64,000 bases of DNA from Chlorobium sp. Lineage in GTDB: Bacteria; Bacteroidota; Chlorobiia; Chlorobiales; Chlorobiaceae. Positions 1 through 8,169 of this stretch are shown in pieces. The first letter of the stretch is position 1. Each line of letters begins with the position of its first letter. The translations under genes were made by a program, and so were the position numbers. The DNA lies in assembly GCA_028277225.1 (NCBI GenBank), contig JANQHB010000017.1, positions 44,826 to 108,825 on the forward strand. Reading direction: 5' to 3'. Below the pieces are notes generated by a model that saw nothing but the letters and a program-made list of their open reading frames with translations, did no database searches and had not been told where the DNA came from.

Positions 1-969
1 ATACTTGCCATCGACCTTTTCGAGTGACTGCGTCTGATCGTTCTTGTAAAGTACTTCAGAAGGTTTGTGACCGTCGAAGATCTCCTGGCTCAATGCGTGA
101 AGCTGTTCAGTGCTGATAACCTCACGTGCGACCTGCGACGCCTTGAAAATCGGAATGGGATAAAAACAGTCATCGATGATTTTCAGATATTTCTGCTGTA
201 AAGCAATAAGACTGTTAAGGTACTCATCCGATGAACTCTGTGGCAGAATCTTGTTTACAACAACGGCATCGAGCTTGTAGCCGAAAAGGTTAAGATAGGT
301 CTGGACCCGCAAAGCTTCCTTGATCACCATGTTTTCAGGATTTACCACAACCCTGAATGTGGTGATGGATGTATTCTGAAGCATACCGTGCAGCTCTTTC
401 ATATGCTCATTGACTTCAGGCATGAGCTTGAATATGTTTTTCTTGGGCATGAAGCGGTTTAAGAGCGGTGCGGCAAAACCGATTGCCTTGGAGTGCCAGC
501 CCCCGATTTTTTCGGAATACCAGCCATAGGATTCAGGCATACCAAGCAGGCGCATTGTCTCACCGGTAGGGGCCGCATCGACAACAACGGCATCATATTT
601 TCCCGATTTGGCCGCTTTCCAGATATAGCGCAGACTGATCATCTCTTCCATACCGGGCACAATGGCCAATTCCTCGGCAACGACCTCGTTTGCCCCGTCG
701 TGCATAAGAATCGATGAAAAATAGGAATACAGTTCATGCCAGTTCGACCGGATTTCTTCAAGAACATTTACCTCCATCGCAAAGAGGTTCTTTTCGACTT
801 CGACCGGATTGGGTGAGAGTTCTTTGCCAAATGCATCAGCCAGGCTATGGGCTACATCCGTGCTCATGATAAGCACTTTCTCTCCAGCGCGGGCAATAGC
901 CGTTGCAGTAGCAGCAGAGATTGTTGTTTTACCGACGCCGCCTTTCCCCAGATAAAGAATGATTCTCAT
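1..969 (-). CDS. ArsA/Get3-family ATPase 1 (partial, C-terminus outside window)
   Basis: This is a P-loop ATPase of the ArsA/Get3 family, read from an ATG at 969 down to base 1 without a stop, so 323 codons are present and the C-terminus lies off the left edge. It begins [16 protein letters not shown], a deviant Walker A (GKGGVGKT) typical of the SIMIBI class, followed by a switch I-like STDVAHSL and the [12 protein letters not shown] segment. No arsenite-binding cysteine motif is visible. Family members act in arsenite efflux or in membrane delivery of tail-anchored proteins. Here there are no ars genes, and the gene follows the 563-residue protein by 39 bp, downstream of csmC-csmA. I infer a cell-envelope or chlorosome assembly role rather than arsenic resistance. 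The family call is firm and the role is open. Confidence 0.9.
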   Translation of the reverse strand, partial: MRIILYLGKGGVGKTTISAATATAIARAGEKVLIMSTDVAHSLADAFGKELSPNPVEVEKNLFAMEVNVLEEIRSNWHELYSYFSSILMHDGANEVVAEELAIVPGMEEMISLRYIWKAAKSGKYDAVVVDAAPTGETMRLLGMPESYGWYSEKIGGWHSKAIGFAAPLLNRFMPKKNIFKLMPEVNEHMKELHGMLQNTSITTFRVVVNPENMVIKEALRVQTYLNLFGYKLDAVVVNKILPQSSSDEYLNSLIALQQKYLKIIDDCFYPIPIFKASQVAREVISTEQLHALSQEIFDGHKPSEVLYKNDQTQSLEKVDGKY

Positions 970-1008
970 GACATATCCTGAAAAACTGTTGTAGGTATGT
1001 ATTCTTTT

Positions 1009-2700
1009 TTACTTGCTTTTTTTAACACCCCTTCGAGGATTTGATCCGGTATATTTTGGGTGTTTGACCGGGTGACTGCCCTCTGCCCTTTTGTCATCTT
1101 TTCCGGAAGCGGACTCAAGTGTTCGATATACCTTGGGCTGTGATGCTCCCTCAATGTCCTCTTCCCTGGTCTCAGACCGAAGAGGAAGCTTCTTGCGATG
1201 AGTTTCTTCAGGTATCTCCGCTGCCAGAGGAGCTTTATCGGCAACTTCCGCCTCCTTCAGTTCAACCTCATTGACATCAGGCGCTGCAGGCTCTTCGGGA
1301 ATTATCTTGATTTTTCTGGTTCGAACCACGTCATCCCCGGTTTTATCACCGGAAGAACTGGCCGATGGTGTAACAGGCGCCGATGAAGCTGCTGTTTCAC
1401 CGGCAACCGCATCATCTGTATCAGGTTTCTCGGTAACTACCGACAGTTTTTTTGACCTGACATTTTTCTCTTCAACGGTATCCGGCTCCCTGGACTGAGA
1501 CTCCCTGAACACAGCCTCCATTTCTTCAAATGCCTTGTCAAGAGATGCTCCCGACAAGCCTTCTGCTTCATCGTCGGTGTGGATGGTAACCCTTTTTCTG
1601 CGTATCGTGCCGGTTTCGGCATCATCCGGTCCCTCGTCAAAATCCTTACCTGACCCTTTGTCTCCGCCTGGTCTCGACCCTGGAGCAGGAGGCTTTTTGC
1701 CCGCAGGCCCGAATCCGGTTGTCAGCTTGAGTATCTTTCCCATAGATCCCAGGATGCCGTCATTCTTCACGGCTGTCTGAATGGCATTGAGAACGAACTT
1801 TTCTGCCTGAGGATTGTCGGCTATATTCGTCACAAGATCGCTCAGGGCTGTGAGCACTGTTGCAACATCGTTGGGAACATTTTGTATATCCTTGATGAAC
1901 TGGTCGCGGAATTTGAATTGCGCCTCACCGATCGAATCCCTGAGATTGGCGGCAATGCGCTTGAGAGATTCGGGATCGGTCGGCAGAATATCCTCCAGTT
2001 CTTTCGGTATACCCGGTCGCCTGTACCCCTCTGAATCCTGCTGGCGCCCTGACGGTCCGTAGACACTGTTGCCCCCTTGAAGATTTTCAGGAGAATAACC
2101 AATAGAAGCCTTGTATTGTTCAAGCAGATCCTGCCCGTAACCGATCCGGCTGTCATGGGCTGCCGGATCGGCAGACCCCGGCGAACCGAATGAAAGGGCG
2201 CTTGGAGGACAGATAGCACCCGAATCCCTGTATACTTCTTCGGCTATATCTTCGGGAATCTCTCCCCTGAAGTTACCTCCGAGATTGTTCTCGATAATGG
2301 ACTCGATAACCGTATGAAGCGAGCTGATCTTTCCGGCCTCATCGATCTCGACCATATCAAATATCACGTAAACCGGCTCTTTTCCTTCCCGCCTGATCCG
2401 GAGGTTCAGGGTGGCAAAATCGTCGTCCTTGTTTCTGCTGTTGATCGAAACCGCCCCGAGAGCGAATCTGTCAAGATAGTCCTTGTTTGCTCCTCTTGCC
2501 CAGAGATACACTGCCTTGTCGGTGTATATCAGATAATCCTGGAAAGCGATATTTCCTACACGCTCCTGATGAGACTCATAAAACACACCGTCAAAAAACG
2601 CAATCGGCCGCTCACCTTCACCAGGGAGCTGCTTTTCAAAAAATTCCCTGACATCAGCCGTCTCGGTGTGACCTGATACATACGTAGAAATTGTAGCCAT
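1009..2700 (-). CDS. Chlorosome-locus protein with N-terminal PH-like region and disordered tail (563 aa)
   Basis: I do not recognise a named family for the whole protein. Residues 1-140 are a compact alpha/beta segment that reads like a bacterial PH-type domain (GVFYESHQERVGNIAFQDYLIYTD..., then strands and a closing helix). This is a guess from pattern only. Residues 230-330 are mostly helical. Residues 335-563 are rich in G, P, S, D and E and are probably disordered. This tail carries four similar basic-hydrophobic motifs: RRKRVTI at 367, RSKKLSVV at 415, RTRKIKII at 460 and HRKKLPL at 501. It ends in a very basic stretch. There is no signal peptide or membrane segment. It lies downstream of csmA and upstream of an ArsA-like ATPase (39 bp gap), all on the minus strand. 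Several other open frames across it are shadows. Confidence 0.8.
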   Translation of the reverse strand: MATISTYVSGHTETADVREFFEKQLPGEGERPIAFFDGVFYESHQERVGNIAFQDYLIYTDKAVYLWARGANKDYLDRFALGAVSINSRNKDDDFATLNLRIRREGKEPVYVIFDMVEIDEAGKISSLHTVIESIIENNLGGNFRGEIPEDIAEEVYRDSGAICPPSALSFGSPGSADPAAHDSRIGYGQDLLEQYKASIGYSPENLQGGNSVYGPSGRQQDSEGYRRPGIPKELEDILPTDPESLKRIAANLRDSIGEAQFKFRDQFIKDIQNVPNDVATVLTALSDLVTNIADNPQAEKFVLNAIQTAVKNDGILGSMGKILKLTTGFGPAGKKPPAPGSRPGGDKGSGKDFDEGPDDAETGTIRRKRVTIHTDDEAEGLSGASLDKAFEEMEAVFRESQSREPDTVEEKNVRSKKLSVVTEKPDTDDAVAGETAASSAPVTPSASSSGDKTGDDVVRTRKIKIIPEEPAAPDVNEVELKEAEVADKAPLAAEIPEETHRKKLPLRSETREEDIEGASQPKVYRTLESASGKDDKRAEGSHPVKHPKYTGSNPRRGVKKSK

Positions 2701-3038
2701 CTTAAGTCATACTCTTTTCAGTGTTTAGCCACTTTGCATTCAAACCGTCAAAATACAAAAACATATTGAAGTTATATAATAATCTACCACTTGTCAAACC
2801 GGTAACGCCACACACCTACAGGTATGTCGGAAACCGGAAAATGGAATCTGGTGCAAAAAACAACAAGAGAAGAAAATAACCGAGGTCATCTGAAATAACG
2901 TTCTGGAACCTGTGCCGGAAAAGCCTGGCAGGAAGATAGGATCATGCAGCATCAATAGTCAAAAGCAGATCAAAAACAAAAAAGGCAGTGGATAGCGAAA
3001 TGCTGTCACTGCCTTTTATGCTCTTTGGTTGTGTGCGC
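2701..3038. other. Intergenic region between csmA and the 563-aa gene
   Basis: This stretch of 338 bases holds no convincing gene. It contains the csmA terminator at its right end (2981-3016) and presumably the promoter of the 563-residue protein, for which I could not pick out clear -10 and -35 boxes. Confidence 0.6.
2972..3017 (-). terminator. Terminator of csmCA
   Basis: A perfect 10-bp stem (AAAGGCAGTG at 2981-2990 with CACTGCCTTT at 3007-3016) and a 16-nt loop lie 22 bp after the csmA stop. In the minus-strand direction it is followed by a T-rich run. This fits an intrinsic terminator that ends the csmC-csmA transcript before the 563-aa gene. Confidence 0.8.
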
Positions 3039-3284
3039 TTACTTGGCAAATTTGGACTCAACCGCTTTGGTTGGTACAGCAAAGCCGGAAACTTCAGGTG
3101 AAGAACCGCGAAGGCTTCCACCGCCGCCGCCAAGGTTACCGTAAGCATTACGATTGATTCTCATGGTGCCTTTACCCAAAGAATCAAAAAGCATACCGAC
3201 AGTTTCCCAGTGACCTTCAACCATAACCTCAAAAATACGGCCGGCTGCAGCTAGGATATCGGTAAATACGCCTCCTCCACTCAT
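3039..3284 (-). CDS. csmA: Chlorosome baseplate protein CsmA (precursor)
   Basis: CsmA forms the paracrystalline baseplate that binds BChl a and passes excitation energy from the chlorosome interior to the FMO protein. The 81-residue product begins [20 protein letters not shown] and contains the conserved [17 protein letters not shown] helix. His25 is the residue implicated in BChl a ligation. The family is made as a precursor of about 79 residues and trimmed by about 20 C-terminal residues; the tail [18 protein letters not shown] matches that part. The glycine run GGGGG near residues 52-56 is slightly longer than I remember for C. tepidum, which explains the two extra residues. A strong AGGAGG ribosome site precedes the ATG. 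csmC lies 133 bp upstream in the same direction, so co-transcription is likely. Confidence 0.97.
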   Translation of the reverse strand: MSGGGVFTDILAAAGRIFEVMVEGHWETVGMLFDSLGKGTMRINRNAYGNLGGGGGSLRGSSPEVSGFAVPTKAVESKFAK

Positions 3285-3286
3285 AA

Positions 3287-3298
3287 TTCCTCCTTTTG
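3287..3298 (-). promoter_or_regulatory. Strong ribosome binding site of csmA
   Basis: On the minus strand AAAGGAGGAATT immediately precedes the ATG. This gives a near-perfect Shine-Dalgarno match, consistent with the very high expression expected for the baseplate protein. Confidence 0.8.
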
Positions 3299-3417
3299 GA
3301 ATTTAATTATTGGAAATTTAGCAGGTTAAACGGAAATAGGGTACTTGGAATAATTTACGGTTAATTAATAAAAAACACAAACAAAAACACCTTCACCGTA
3401 ACACATCCGTATCGCTC

Positions 3418-3828
3418 TTACTTTTTGCCGCCGAGAGAACTTTTGACTCCCTTGACCGTTTCAGAAGCTGTCATCCCCGCATCACCGACTGCCGTCGCGG
3501 CATTTTCGGTTACATTTTCAACGTTTTTAACCGCATCCGAATAAAGATCACCGGCTGTTCTTGAAACATCCTTGACGGTAATGGCAACCCTGTCGATAGT
3601 ATCGCCCACCACACCGCTGGTGCTGCCGAGCAACCTGCCGATACCTGTTGCGTCAACAAGAGAACCCACTGTTCCTGTAACGGTTTCGACAACGTTTCCG
3701 GCAAGCTCGAGGCCGCCGACGATAGCACTCTGTCCTGTAAGCAAGGCTCCCTCTGCCAGGAAAGCGACTCTGTCGGTCAGTTCGAGGCTCTTGAACTCCT
3801 TACGTACGTTCTGATAAGATTCACCCAT
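3418..3828 (-). CDS. csmC: Chlorosome envelope protein CsmC
   Basis: CsmC is a chlorosome envelope protein of the CsmC/CsmD motif family, thought to influence chlorosome size and shape. The 136-residue product starts [20 protein letters not shown]. Its central segment (about residues 30-75) is glycine-rich and hydrophobic ([19 protein letters not shown]...). It ends in an alanine, valine and threonine-rich amphipathic repeat region and SSLGGKK. There is no signal peptide, as expected for a protein inserted in the chlorosome monolayer from the cytoplasm. It is the first gene of a csmC-csmA pair, the arrangement known in C. tepidum. An AAGGAGGT ribosome site lies 5 nt before the start. Confidence 0.93.
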   Translation of the reverse strand: MGESYQNVRKEFKSLELTDRVAFLAEGALLTGQSAIVGGLELAGNVVETVTGTVGSLVDATGIGRLLGSTSGVVGDTIDRVAITVKDVSRTAGDLYSDAVKNVENVTENAATAVGDAGMTASETVKGVKSSLGGKK

Positions 3829-3833
3829 GATGT

Positions 3834-3841
3834 ACCTCCTT
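3834..3841 (-). promoter_or_regulatory. Perfect Shine-Dalgarno of csmC
   Basis: Minus-strand AAGGAGGT lies 5 nt before the csmC ATG, a full 8-base complement to the 16S 3' end. It fixes the start at 3828 and suggests high translation. Confidence 0.85.
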
Positions 3842-3901
3842 GCAGGTGACGTGATTCCCTGCAGTTATTGTTTTGTTTTAGTGTATTGGTTATGCAAAAA
3901 A

Positions 3902-3923
3902 GGTAAAAAATTTTTTTGTTACC
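3902..3923. promoter_or_regulatory. AT-rich inverted repeat upstream of csmC
   Basis: GGTAAAAAA followed by TTTTTTTGTTACC forms an AT-rich near-palindrome about 75 bp upstream of csmC and about 40 bp after the arsA-like gene 2 stop. It may be a weak terminator of the ATPase gene or a promoter-proximal UP-like element of csmCA. The sequence does not decide between them. Confidence 0.4.
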
Positions 3924-3964
3924 ATCCAAAAACCTGCCGAAAAGGATGATAATTCATCAATTCC

Positions 3965-5182
3965 TCAGGCCTGGTCATAGGCTTTTTCCCGATGATGTTC
4001 TCCCTGCTTGTTCAAGTCAAAAGGAATGTGCAGCCACTTGTCCTTGAAAACAGCATCGCCCGGATCGAGACCGGTGAGACTGATTGGAAGAGTAATGATT
4101 TTTCTCTGATTTCCGATCTGGACAAACAGCTCGTCTCCGGTAACCCATACATCGATATCGACAGGATTGGCAAACATGAGTTTCAGCTGTACCTCGTACA
4201 TGTCTCCGCTCCTTTCAAACTTGATCGGCGGCTCGCTGAACATGAGTTCCGAAGGATCGGAGTCTCCGTACATATCGCTGGCAAACCGTTCGAGGGGCTC
4301 GAGCCCGACGATCTCCGATTCGTACATTTTCAACTTCTTGACCGGCAGGGGGGTAAAACCCTGTTCGATCTCACTGAGATACTTCTGCTGAATTCCTTTC
4401 CACTTCTCCAGATACCCGCTGTCTTCCTTTGCATCAAGCATCTTGTTGACCAGCACCATATCGACGTTGAATCCATAAAGATTCAGGTAGGTAAGGGCCC
4501 GCATGGTTTCCTTGATAGACATTCTTTCCGCGTTCATGACCAGCCTGACAGTGGAATTGATATTGTCGGTCAGAATCTCCCTGATGTCCTCGAGTTCGTC
4601 GAAAACCTGATCGACCGAATCAATTGCATCTTCAGGCGGTATATAATAGGCTATTTTGTCCGACATCTTTGAAAGCGGCTTGCTGAGCGGCTTCATGATG
4701 TATTTGTTCACATTCTTCACGGCTTTCATGCCCCAGGAAAGCGTATCGGGCAGCGAAAGCAGCCTCAGCGTTTCACCGGTCGGCGCCGTATCGAGAACGA
4801 GCGCATCATAGAGGCCTGCCGCTTTGTAACGCTTGATCCTCAACAGCGAAAAAAGTTCCTCCATGCCCGGCAGAATCGTCATTTCATCGGCGACAACCCC
4901 GGAAACCCCCTGTGCGGCAAAGACCCGAGTATAATATTTCTGGACAGCCTGCCAGTTCTCCTTGAGATCGACGTACGGATTGACTTCTATGGCATGCAGA
5001 TTGTCCTTGATCTTGGTAGGTTCAGGCCCCAGAGACACATTGAACGAGTCAGAAAGACTGTGAGCAGGATCTGTGGACAAAACGAGTGTACGATGTCCCA
5101 GATCAGACAAACGAACTGCCGTTGCCGCAGAAACACTTGTTTTGCCGACCCCGCCTTTTCCGGTGAATGTTAAAATACGCAT
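3965..5182 (-). CDS. ArsA/Get3-family ATPase 2 with C-terminal Hsp20-like domain
   Basis: This 405-residue P-loop ATPase has GKGGVGKTS (residues 8-16), LSTDPAHSL (switch I) and LDTAPTGETLRLL (switch II region), the signature of ArsA/Get3. After residue 320 the chain changes to a beta-rich segment (VQLKLMFANPVDIDVWVTGDELFVQIG..., LHIPFDL). This matches the alpha-crystallin-like domain attached to many bacterial ArsA homologues. No metal-binding cysteine cluster is visible. It lies 136 bp upstream of csmC and reads toward it. Together with ATPase 1 it encloses csmC, csmA and the 563-aa gene. The ATPase call is firm; a role in handling chlorosome or membrane proteins is inferred from position only. 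Confidence 0.92.
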   Translation of the reverse strand: MRILTFTGKGGVGKTSVSAATAVRLSDLGHRTLVLSTDPAHSLSDSFNVSLGPEPTKIKDNLHAIEVNPYVDLKENWQAVQKYYTRVFAAQGVSGVVADEMTILPGMEELFSLLRIKRYKAAGLYDALVLDTAPTGETLRLLSLPDTLSWGMKAVKNVNKYIMKPLSKPLSKMSDKIAYYIPPEDAIDSVDQVFDELEDIREILTDNINSTVRLVMNAERMSIKETMRALTYLNLYGFNVDMVLVNKMLDAKEDSGYLEKWKGIQQKYLSEIEQGFTPLPVKKLKMYESEIVGLEPLERFASDMYGDSDPSELMFSEPPIKFERSGDMYEVQLKLMFANPVDIDVWVTGDELFVQIGNQRKIITLPISLTGLDPGDAVFKDKWLHIPFDLNKQGEHHREKAYDQA

Positions 5183-5435
5183 GAACCAGGCATTGGAATT
5201 GTATAAACTATCGAGATGTACAAGATATAACTATCGAAACATTCTACAAAAGGGGAAAAGTATGACAGAGTAATGAATGTTTTTCGATTATTCAACCTGA
5301 AAACAACTATTATTCGTCCCGATGCCCTCTCGGAAGCACCCTGCCCGGCGCTTCTCTGTAAAACGAGCCTCCGGGTTGCTGTATAACGAAATAAACCGTA
5401 ATCTTATTTTTGTAACGTGACAAAGACAAACACGT
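5183..5435. other. Divergent promoter region between arsA-like 2 and pyrK
   Basis: This is 253 bp between two divergent genes. It must hold promoters for both, but I see no operator palindrome or RNA element in it. Confidence 0.5.
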
Positions 5436-6233
5436 ATGCGAACAGAATCGCTGATTGCCGACCATACCGTAACGATATCGTCCAGCACATGTATCGGGCC
5501 TGATGTATCACGGATATCCTTCCGGTGTCCGGAGATTGCAGGGAACGCACAGCCGGGCAACTTTGTCAATATTAAAATAAGCCCGCAGAACCAGCCGCTT
5601 CTGAGAAGACCGTTCTCGATCCATTATATCGACGGCGACAGGGTCGACATCATGGCCAAATCCGTTGGCTGCGGAACAGCTCTTTTATGCGGCTTGACTG
5701 TCGGAGCTGAATTGCAGGTGCTGGGACCGTTGGGAAACGCATTTTCTTTCGATGACCCGCACTACCGGACCGCTCTGCTTGTTTCCGGCGGCATCGGCAC
5801 TGCGCCCATGCGCTTTCTCGAAAAGAGCATCCGTGCACAAGGTAAAAATGTCCGCAATATCATCGGCGGCAGAACCCGACATGATATCCGAAAAGAAGGT
5901 CTTATGGACTGCTTGACTGCGACTGAAGACGGTTCGGCCGGCTACAAGGGAACCGCAATAGATTTGTTGCGCGACAGGTTCGACGACCTTTGCAGATCAG
6001 GGCCTGTAAGGATATATGCATGCGGTCCCAACCCTATGCTCAAGGCTCTTGCAGAATTCTGCCGCAACCGGAATGTCCCGTGTGAAGTTTCACTTGAATC
6101 GGTTATGGGCTGCGGGATCGGCATCTGTTACGGCTGTACGGTAGAAGTCAGGAGCCTCGACAACAGCGGAACATCGACAATTCTGCTCTGCCAGGAAGGT
6201 CCGGTTCTCGACGCAGAGAGACTCCTGTTCTGA
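5436..6233 (+). CDS. pyrK: Dihydroorotate dehydrogenase electron transfer subunit PyrK
   Basis: PyrK is the FAD/[2Fe-2S] subunit that passes electrons from type 1B dihydroorotate dehydrogenase (PyrD) to NAD in pyrimidine synthesis. The 265-residue protein has the ferredoxin-reductase fold. RRPFS at 57-61 is the flavin-binding motif, and VSGGIGTAP near 117 and YACGPNPML near 194 form the NAD-binding half. The C-terminal cluster ligands C226, C231, C234 and C252 follow the PyrK C-x4-C-x2-C-x(n)-C pattern. pyrD is not in the window, so the partner is encoded elsewhere. A general ferredoxin-NADP reductase-like protein is the main alternative. Confidence 0.88.
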   Translation: MRTESLIADHTVTISSSTCIGPDVSRISFRCPEIAGNAQPGNFVNIKISPQNQPLLRRPFSIHYIDGDRVDIMAKSVGCGTALLCGLTVGAELQVLGPLGNAFSFDDPHYRTALLVSGGIGTAPMRFLEKSIRAQGKNVRNIIGGRTRHDIRKEGLMDCLTATEDGSAGYKGTAIDLLRDRFDDLCRSGPVRIYACGPNPMLKALAEFCRNRNVPCEVSLESVMGCGIGICYGCTVEVRSLDNSGTSTILLCQEGPVLDAERLLF

Positions 6234-6412
6234 AAGCCGTGAACGTCCAGGAGGCTTCAGCATACATTGACTGCTTGCAGATACATGTAATAACAGTATA
6301 CTCTTCTGTTTGCCGTCCAGCTCGATCATCTGTTTCACAAATCAACGAAACCGCAGATTTTGCATTTATACAGTCGAACATCAACATCATTCAAAGCAAA
6401 AATAAAAAAAAC

Positions 6413-6889
6413 ATGGCTCGCGGACTCAACAAGGCAATGCTCATCGGACATCTCGGAACCGATCCCGAAATGCGTGTAACAACGTCAGGCCAGTCGGTCG
6501 TCAACTTTACCATTGCAACCAATGAAAATTTCAAGGACAGCAGCGGCAACCTGCAGGAAAGAACCGAATGGCATCGCATTGTCGCCTGGGGAAAACTGGC
6601 TGAAATCTGTAACCAGTATCTGAAAAAGGGACGGCAGGTCTATATCGAGGGTCGGCTGCAGACCAGAAGCTGGGATGACAACAGAACCGGAGAAAAAAAA
6701 TACACGACAGAGATCGTCTGTACCGATATGCAGATGCTTGGTTCCGGCAGGGACCAGGGCAACCAGGGCTTTGACGGCGGTTCATCGTCATACCAGCAAC
6801 CGCCTGCACAGAACACGACATACGGAAATGACCTCCAGGAAAAGGGAGGAGAGGGTTCCGAACAGGACAAGGACGATTTGCCGTTCTGA
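6413..6889 (+). CDS. ssb: Single-stranded DNA-binding protein
   Basis: SSB coats single-stranded DNA in replication, repair and recombination. The 158-residue product begins [21 protein letters not shown] and has the OB-fold core through about residue 110 ([32 protein letters not shown]). A Gly/Gln/Ser-rich linker follows, then the acidic partner-binding tip DDLPF. Start choice: the frame is open 58 codons further upstream, to 6239, but that extension has no SSB character. The ATG at 6413 gives the canonical N-terminus. It lies 179 bp after pyrK and before holA. Confidence 0.97.
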   Translation: MARGLNKAMLIGHLGTDPEMRVTTSGQSVVNFTIATNENFKDSSGNLQERTEWHRIVAWGKLAEICNQYLKKGRQVYIEGRLQTRSWDDNRTGEKKYTTEIVCTDMQMLGSGRDQGNQGFDGGSSSYQQPPAQNTTYGNDLQEKGGEGSEQDKDDLPF

Positions 6890-6945
6890 TTGTCGGGCTG
6901 TGATCGCTGGTTTTGCAGTGCGCTGCATGAAGAGCATATTTACAT

Positions 6946-6976
6946 TATAGGTCCTATAGGACGTATAGGACCTATA
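6946..6976. repeat. 13-bp-arm palindromic element, copy 1
   Basis: TATAGGTCCTATA (6946-6958) and its exact reverse complement TATAGGACCTATA (6964-6976) flank a 5-nt loop (GGACG). The same two arms recur at 33794-33833. It lies between ssb and holA. There is no T-run after it, so it is not a classic terminator. Confidence 0.85.
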
Positions 6977-7028
6977 GAAATCAGTTGAAGATCTTTCTTC
7001 CAGACTCACTGCACATAGAAATCACTCG

Positions 7029-8084
7029 ATGAACAAGCTTCGTAAAGATATCTCCGCAGGCAGGATCGATCCTGTTTATTTTTTTGACGGCCCGGAGAGC
7101 TACCTGAAAGAGGAGATGACCGACCTTATCAGAGGACATGTTTTCCCATCCGATGAGGAAGCCGCCATGAACACCACCGTGCTGTACGGACAGGATACCA
7201 CACTTGGAGAGATCGTATCGGCAGCATTGGAAATACCCATGTTCACCGTCCGGAAAGTCGTCCTCGTCAAACAGTTCGACAAGCTCAGAAAATCCGGCTC
7301 CGCAGAAAAACAGAAGCAGCATCTCGAACGATTCCTGCACTACATAAGAAAACCTGCGGAATCAACGACACTGATCCTTGAAGCTGGCCAGATCGACAGA
7401 AAAAACGCAAAAAAATCTCCTTTCAGCGAACTTGAATCCTGCCGCCACAACTTTCCTCCTATCCGCAATCCCGATCAGTTTGCTTCAGAAAGGGCGCGTC
7501 TGCAAGGGTGGAAATTCGAGCCCGAAGCGCTGAAGGCATTCAGCACCTACATTCAGGCCTCTGCCCGTGAGATAGCGAAAGAGACCGAAAAGCTGATACT
7601 CTATGCCTCTTCCAGGAGCGGAGAGAAATGCATCACCAGCACAGACGTGTACGACTGTGTCGGTATATCGAAACAGTACAATGTCTTCGAACTTGAAAAA
7701 GTCCTTGCTGCCAGAAACATGCGGCAATGCAGCGGTATGTCCCTGATGATCATGGAACGTGAAGGGCAGAAAGACGGGCTCATGACCATAGTACGCTACC
7801 TCACGACCTTTTTCACCCGGATATGGAAACTGCACTCTCCGGACACACGCACACTCCCCCAATCCGACACAGCAAAGCTTCTCGGCATGTACGGCAAACA
7901 GGAATATTTCGCAAAGAACTACCGGGACTATGCATCAAGATTTTCGCTTCAGGAAACAGAAAACGCCCTGCTTGCCCTGAGACAGGCCGATGCAGCCCTG
8001 AAAGGCCTCGAAGCCTATCCCGACGAAAAGTACCTCCTGTTGAGACTGATGCAGAGGCTTCTTCAGCCGGAGAAGTCCGGCTGA
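7029..8084 (+). CDS. holA: DNA polymerase III delta subunit
   Basis: HolA opens the beta clamp within the clamp-loader complex. The 351-residue product has the family layout. An N-terminal RecA-like domain starts [27 protein letters not shown], where the usual P-loop is degenerate as in other delta subunits. There is a middle lid with [14 protein letters not shown], then a helical collar domain containing the [14 protein letters not shown] segment. Length is normal. It stands alone, 139 bp after ssb, with a palindromic repeat in the gap. Its 3' end converges on the SDR gene. Confidence 0.92.
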   Translation: MNKLRKDISAGRIDPVYFFDGPESYLKEEMTDLIRGHVFPSDEEAAMNTTVLYGQDTTLGEIVSAALEIPMFTVRKVVLVKQFDKLRKSGSAEKQKQHLERFLHYIRKPAESTTLILEAGQIDRKNAKKSPFSELESCRHNFPPIRNPDQFASERARLQGWKFEPEALKAFSTYIQASAREIAKETEKLILYASSRSGEKCITSTDVYDCVGISKQYNVFELEKVLAARNMRQCSGMSLMIMEREGQKDGLMTIVRYLTTFFTRIWKLHSPDTRTLPQSDTAKLLGMYGKQEYFAKNYRDYASRFSLQETENALLALRQADAALKGLEAYPDEKYLLLRLMQRLLQPEKSG

Positions 8085-8169
8085 AGAAATGTTGAATCGT
8101 TGAATTGTTTTTCAGAGCGCCATTCCCCCAGTCACTCTGAGGATTGGCCGGAAATCTATTCTCAACACA

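Noticed and set aside
1..5182. Arsenic resistance cluster
   Set aside because: Two ArsA-like ATPases are present but no arsB, arsC, arsR or arsD, no metal cysteines, and the genes in between are chlorosome genes.
6239..6412. 58-codon N-terminal extension of ssb
   Set aside because: Sequence before [12 protein letters not shown] has no SSB similarity; the ATG at 6413 gives the canonical protein.
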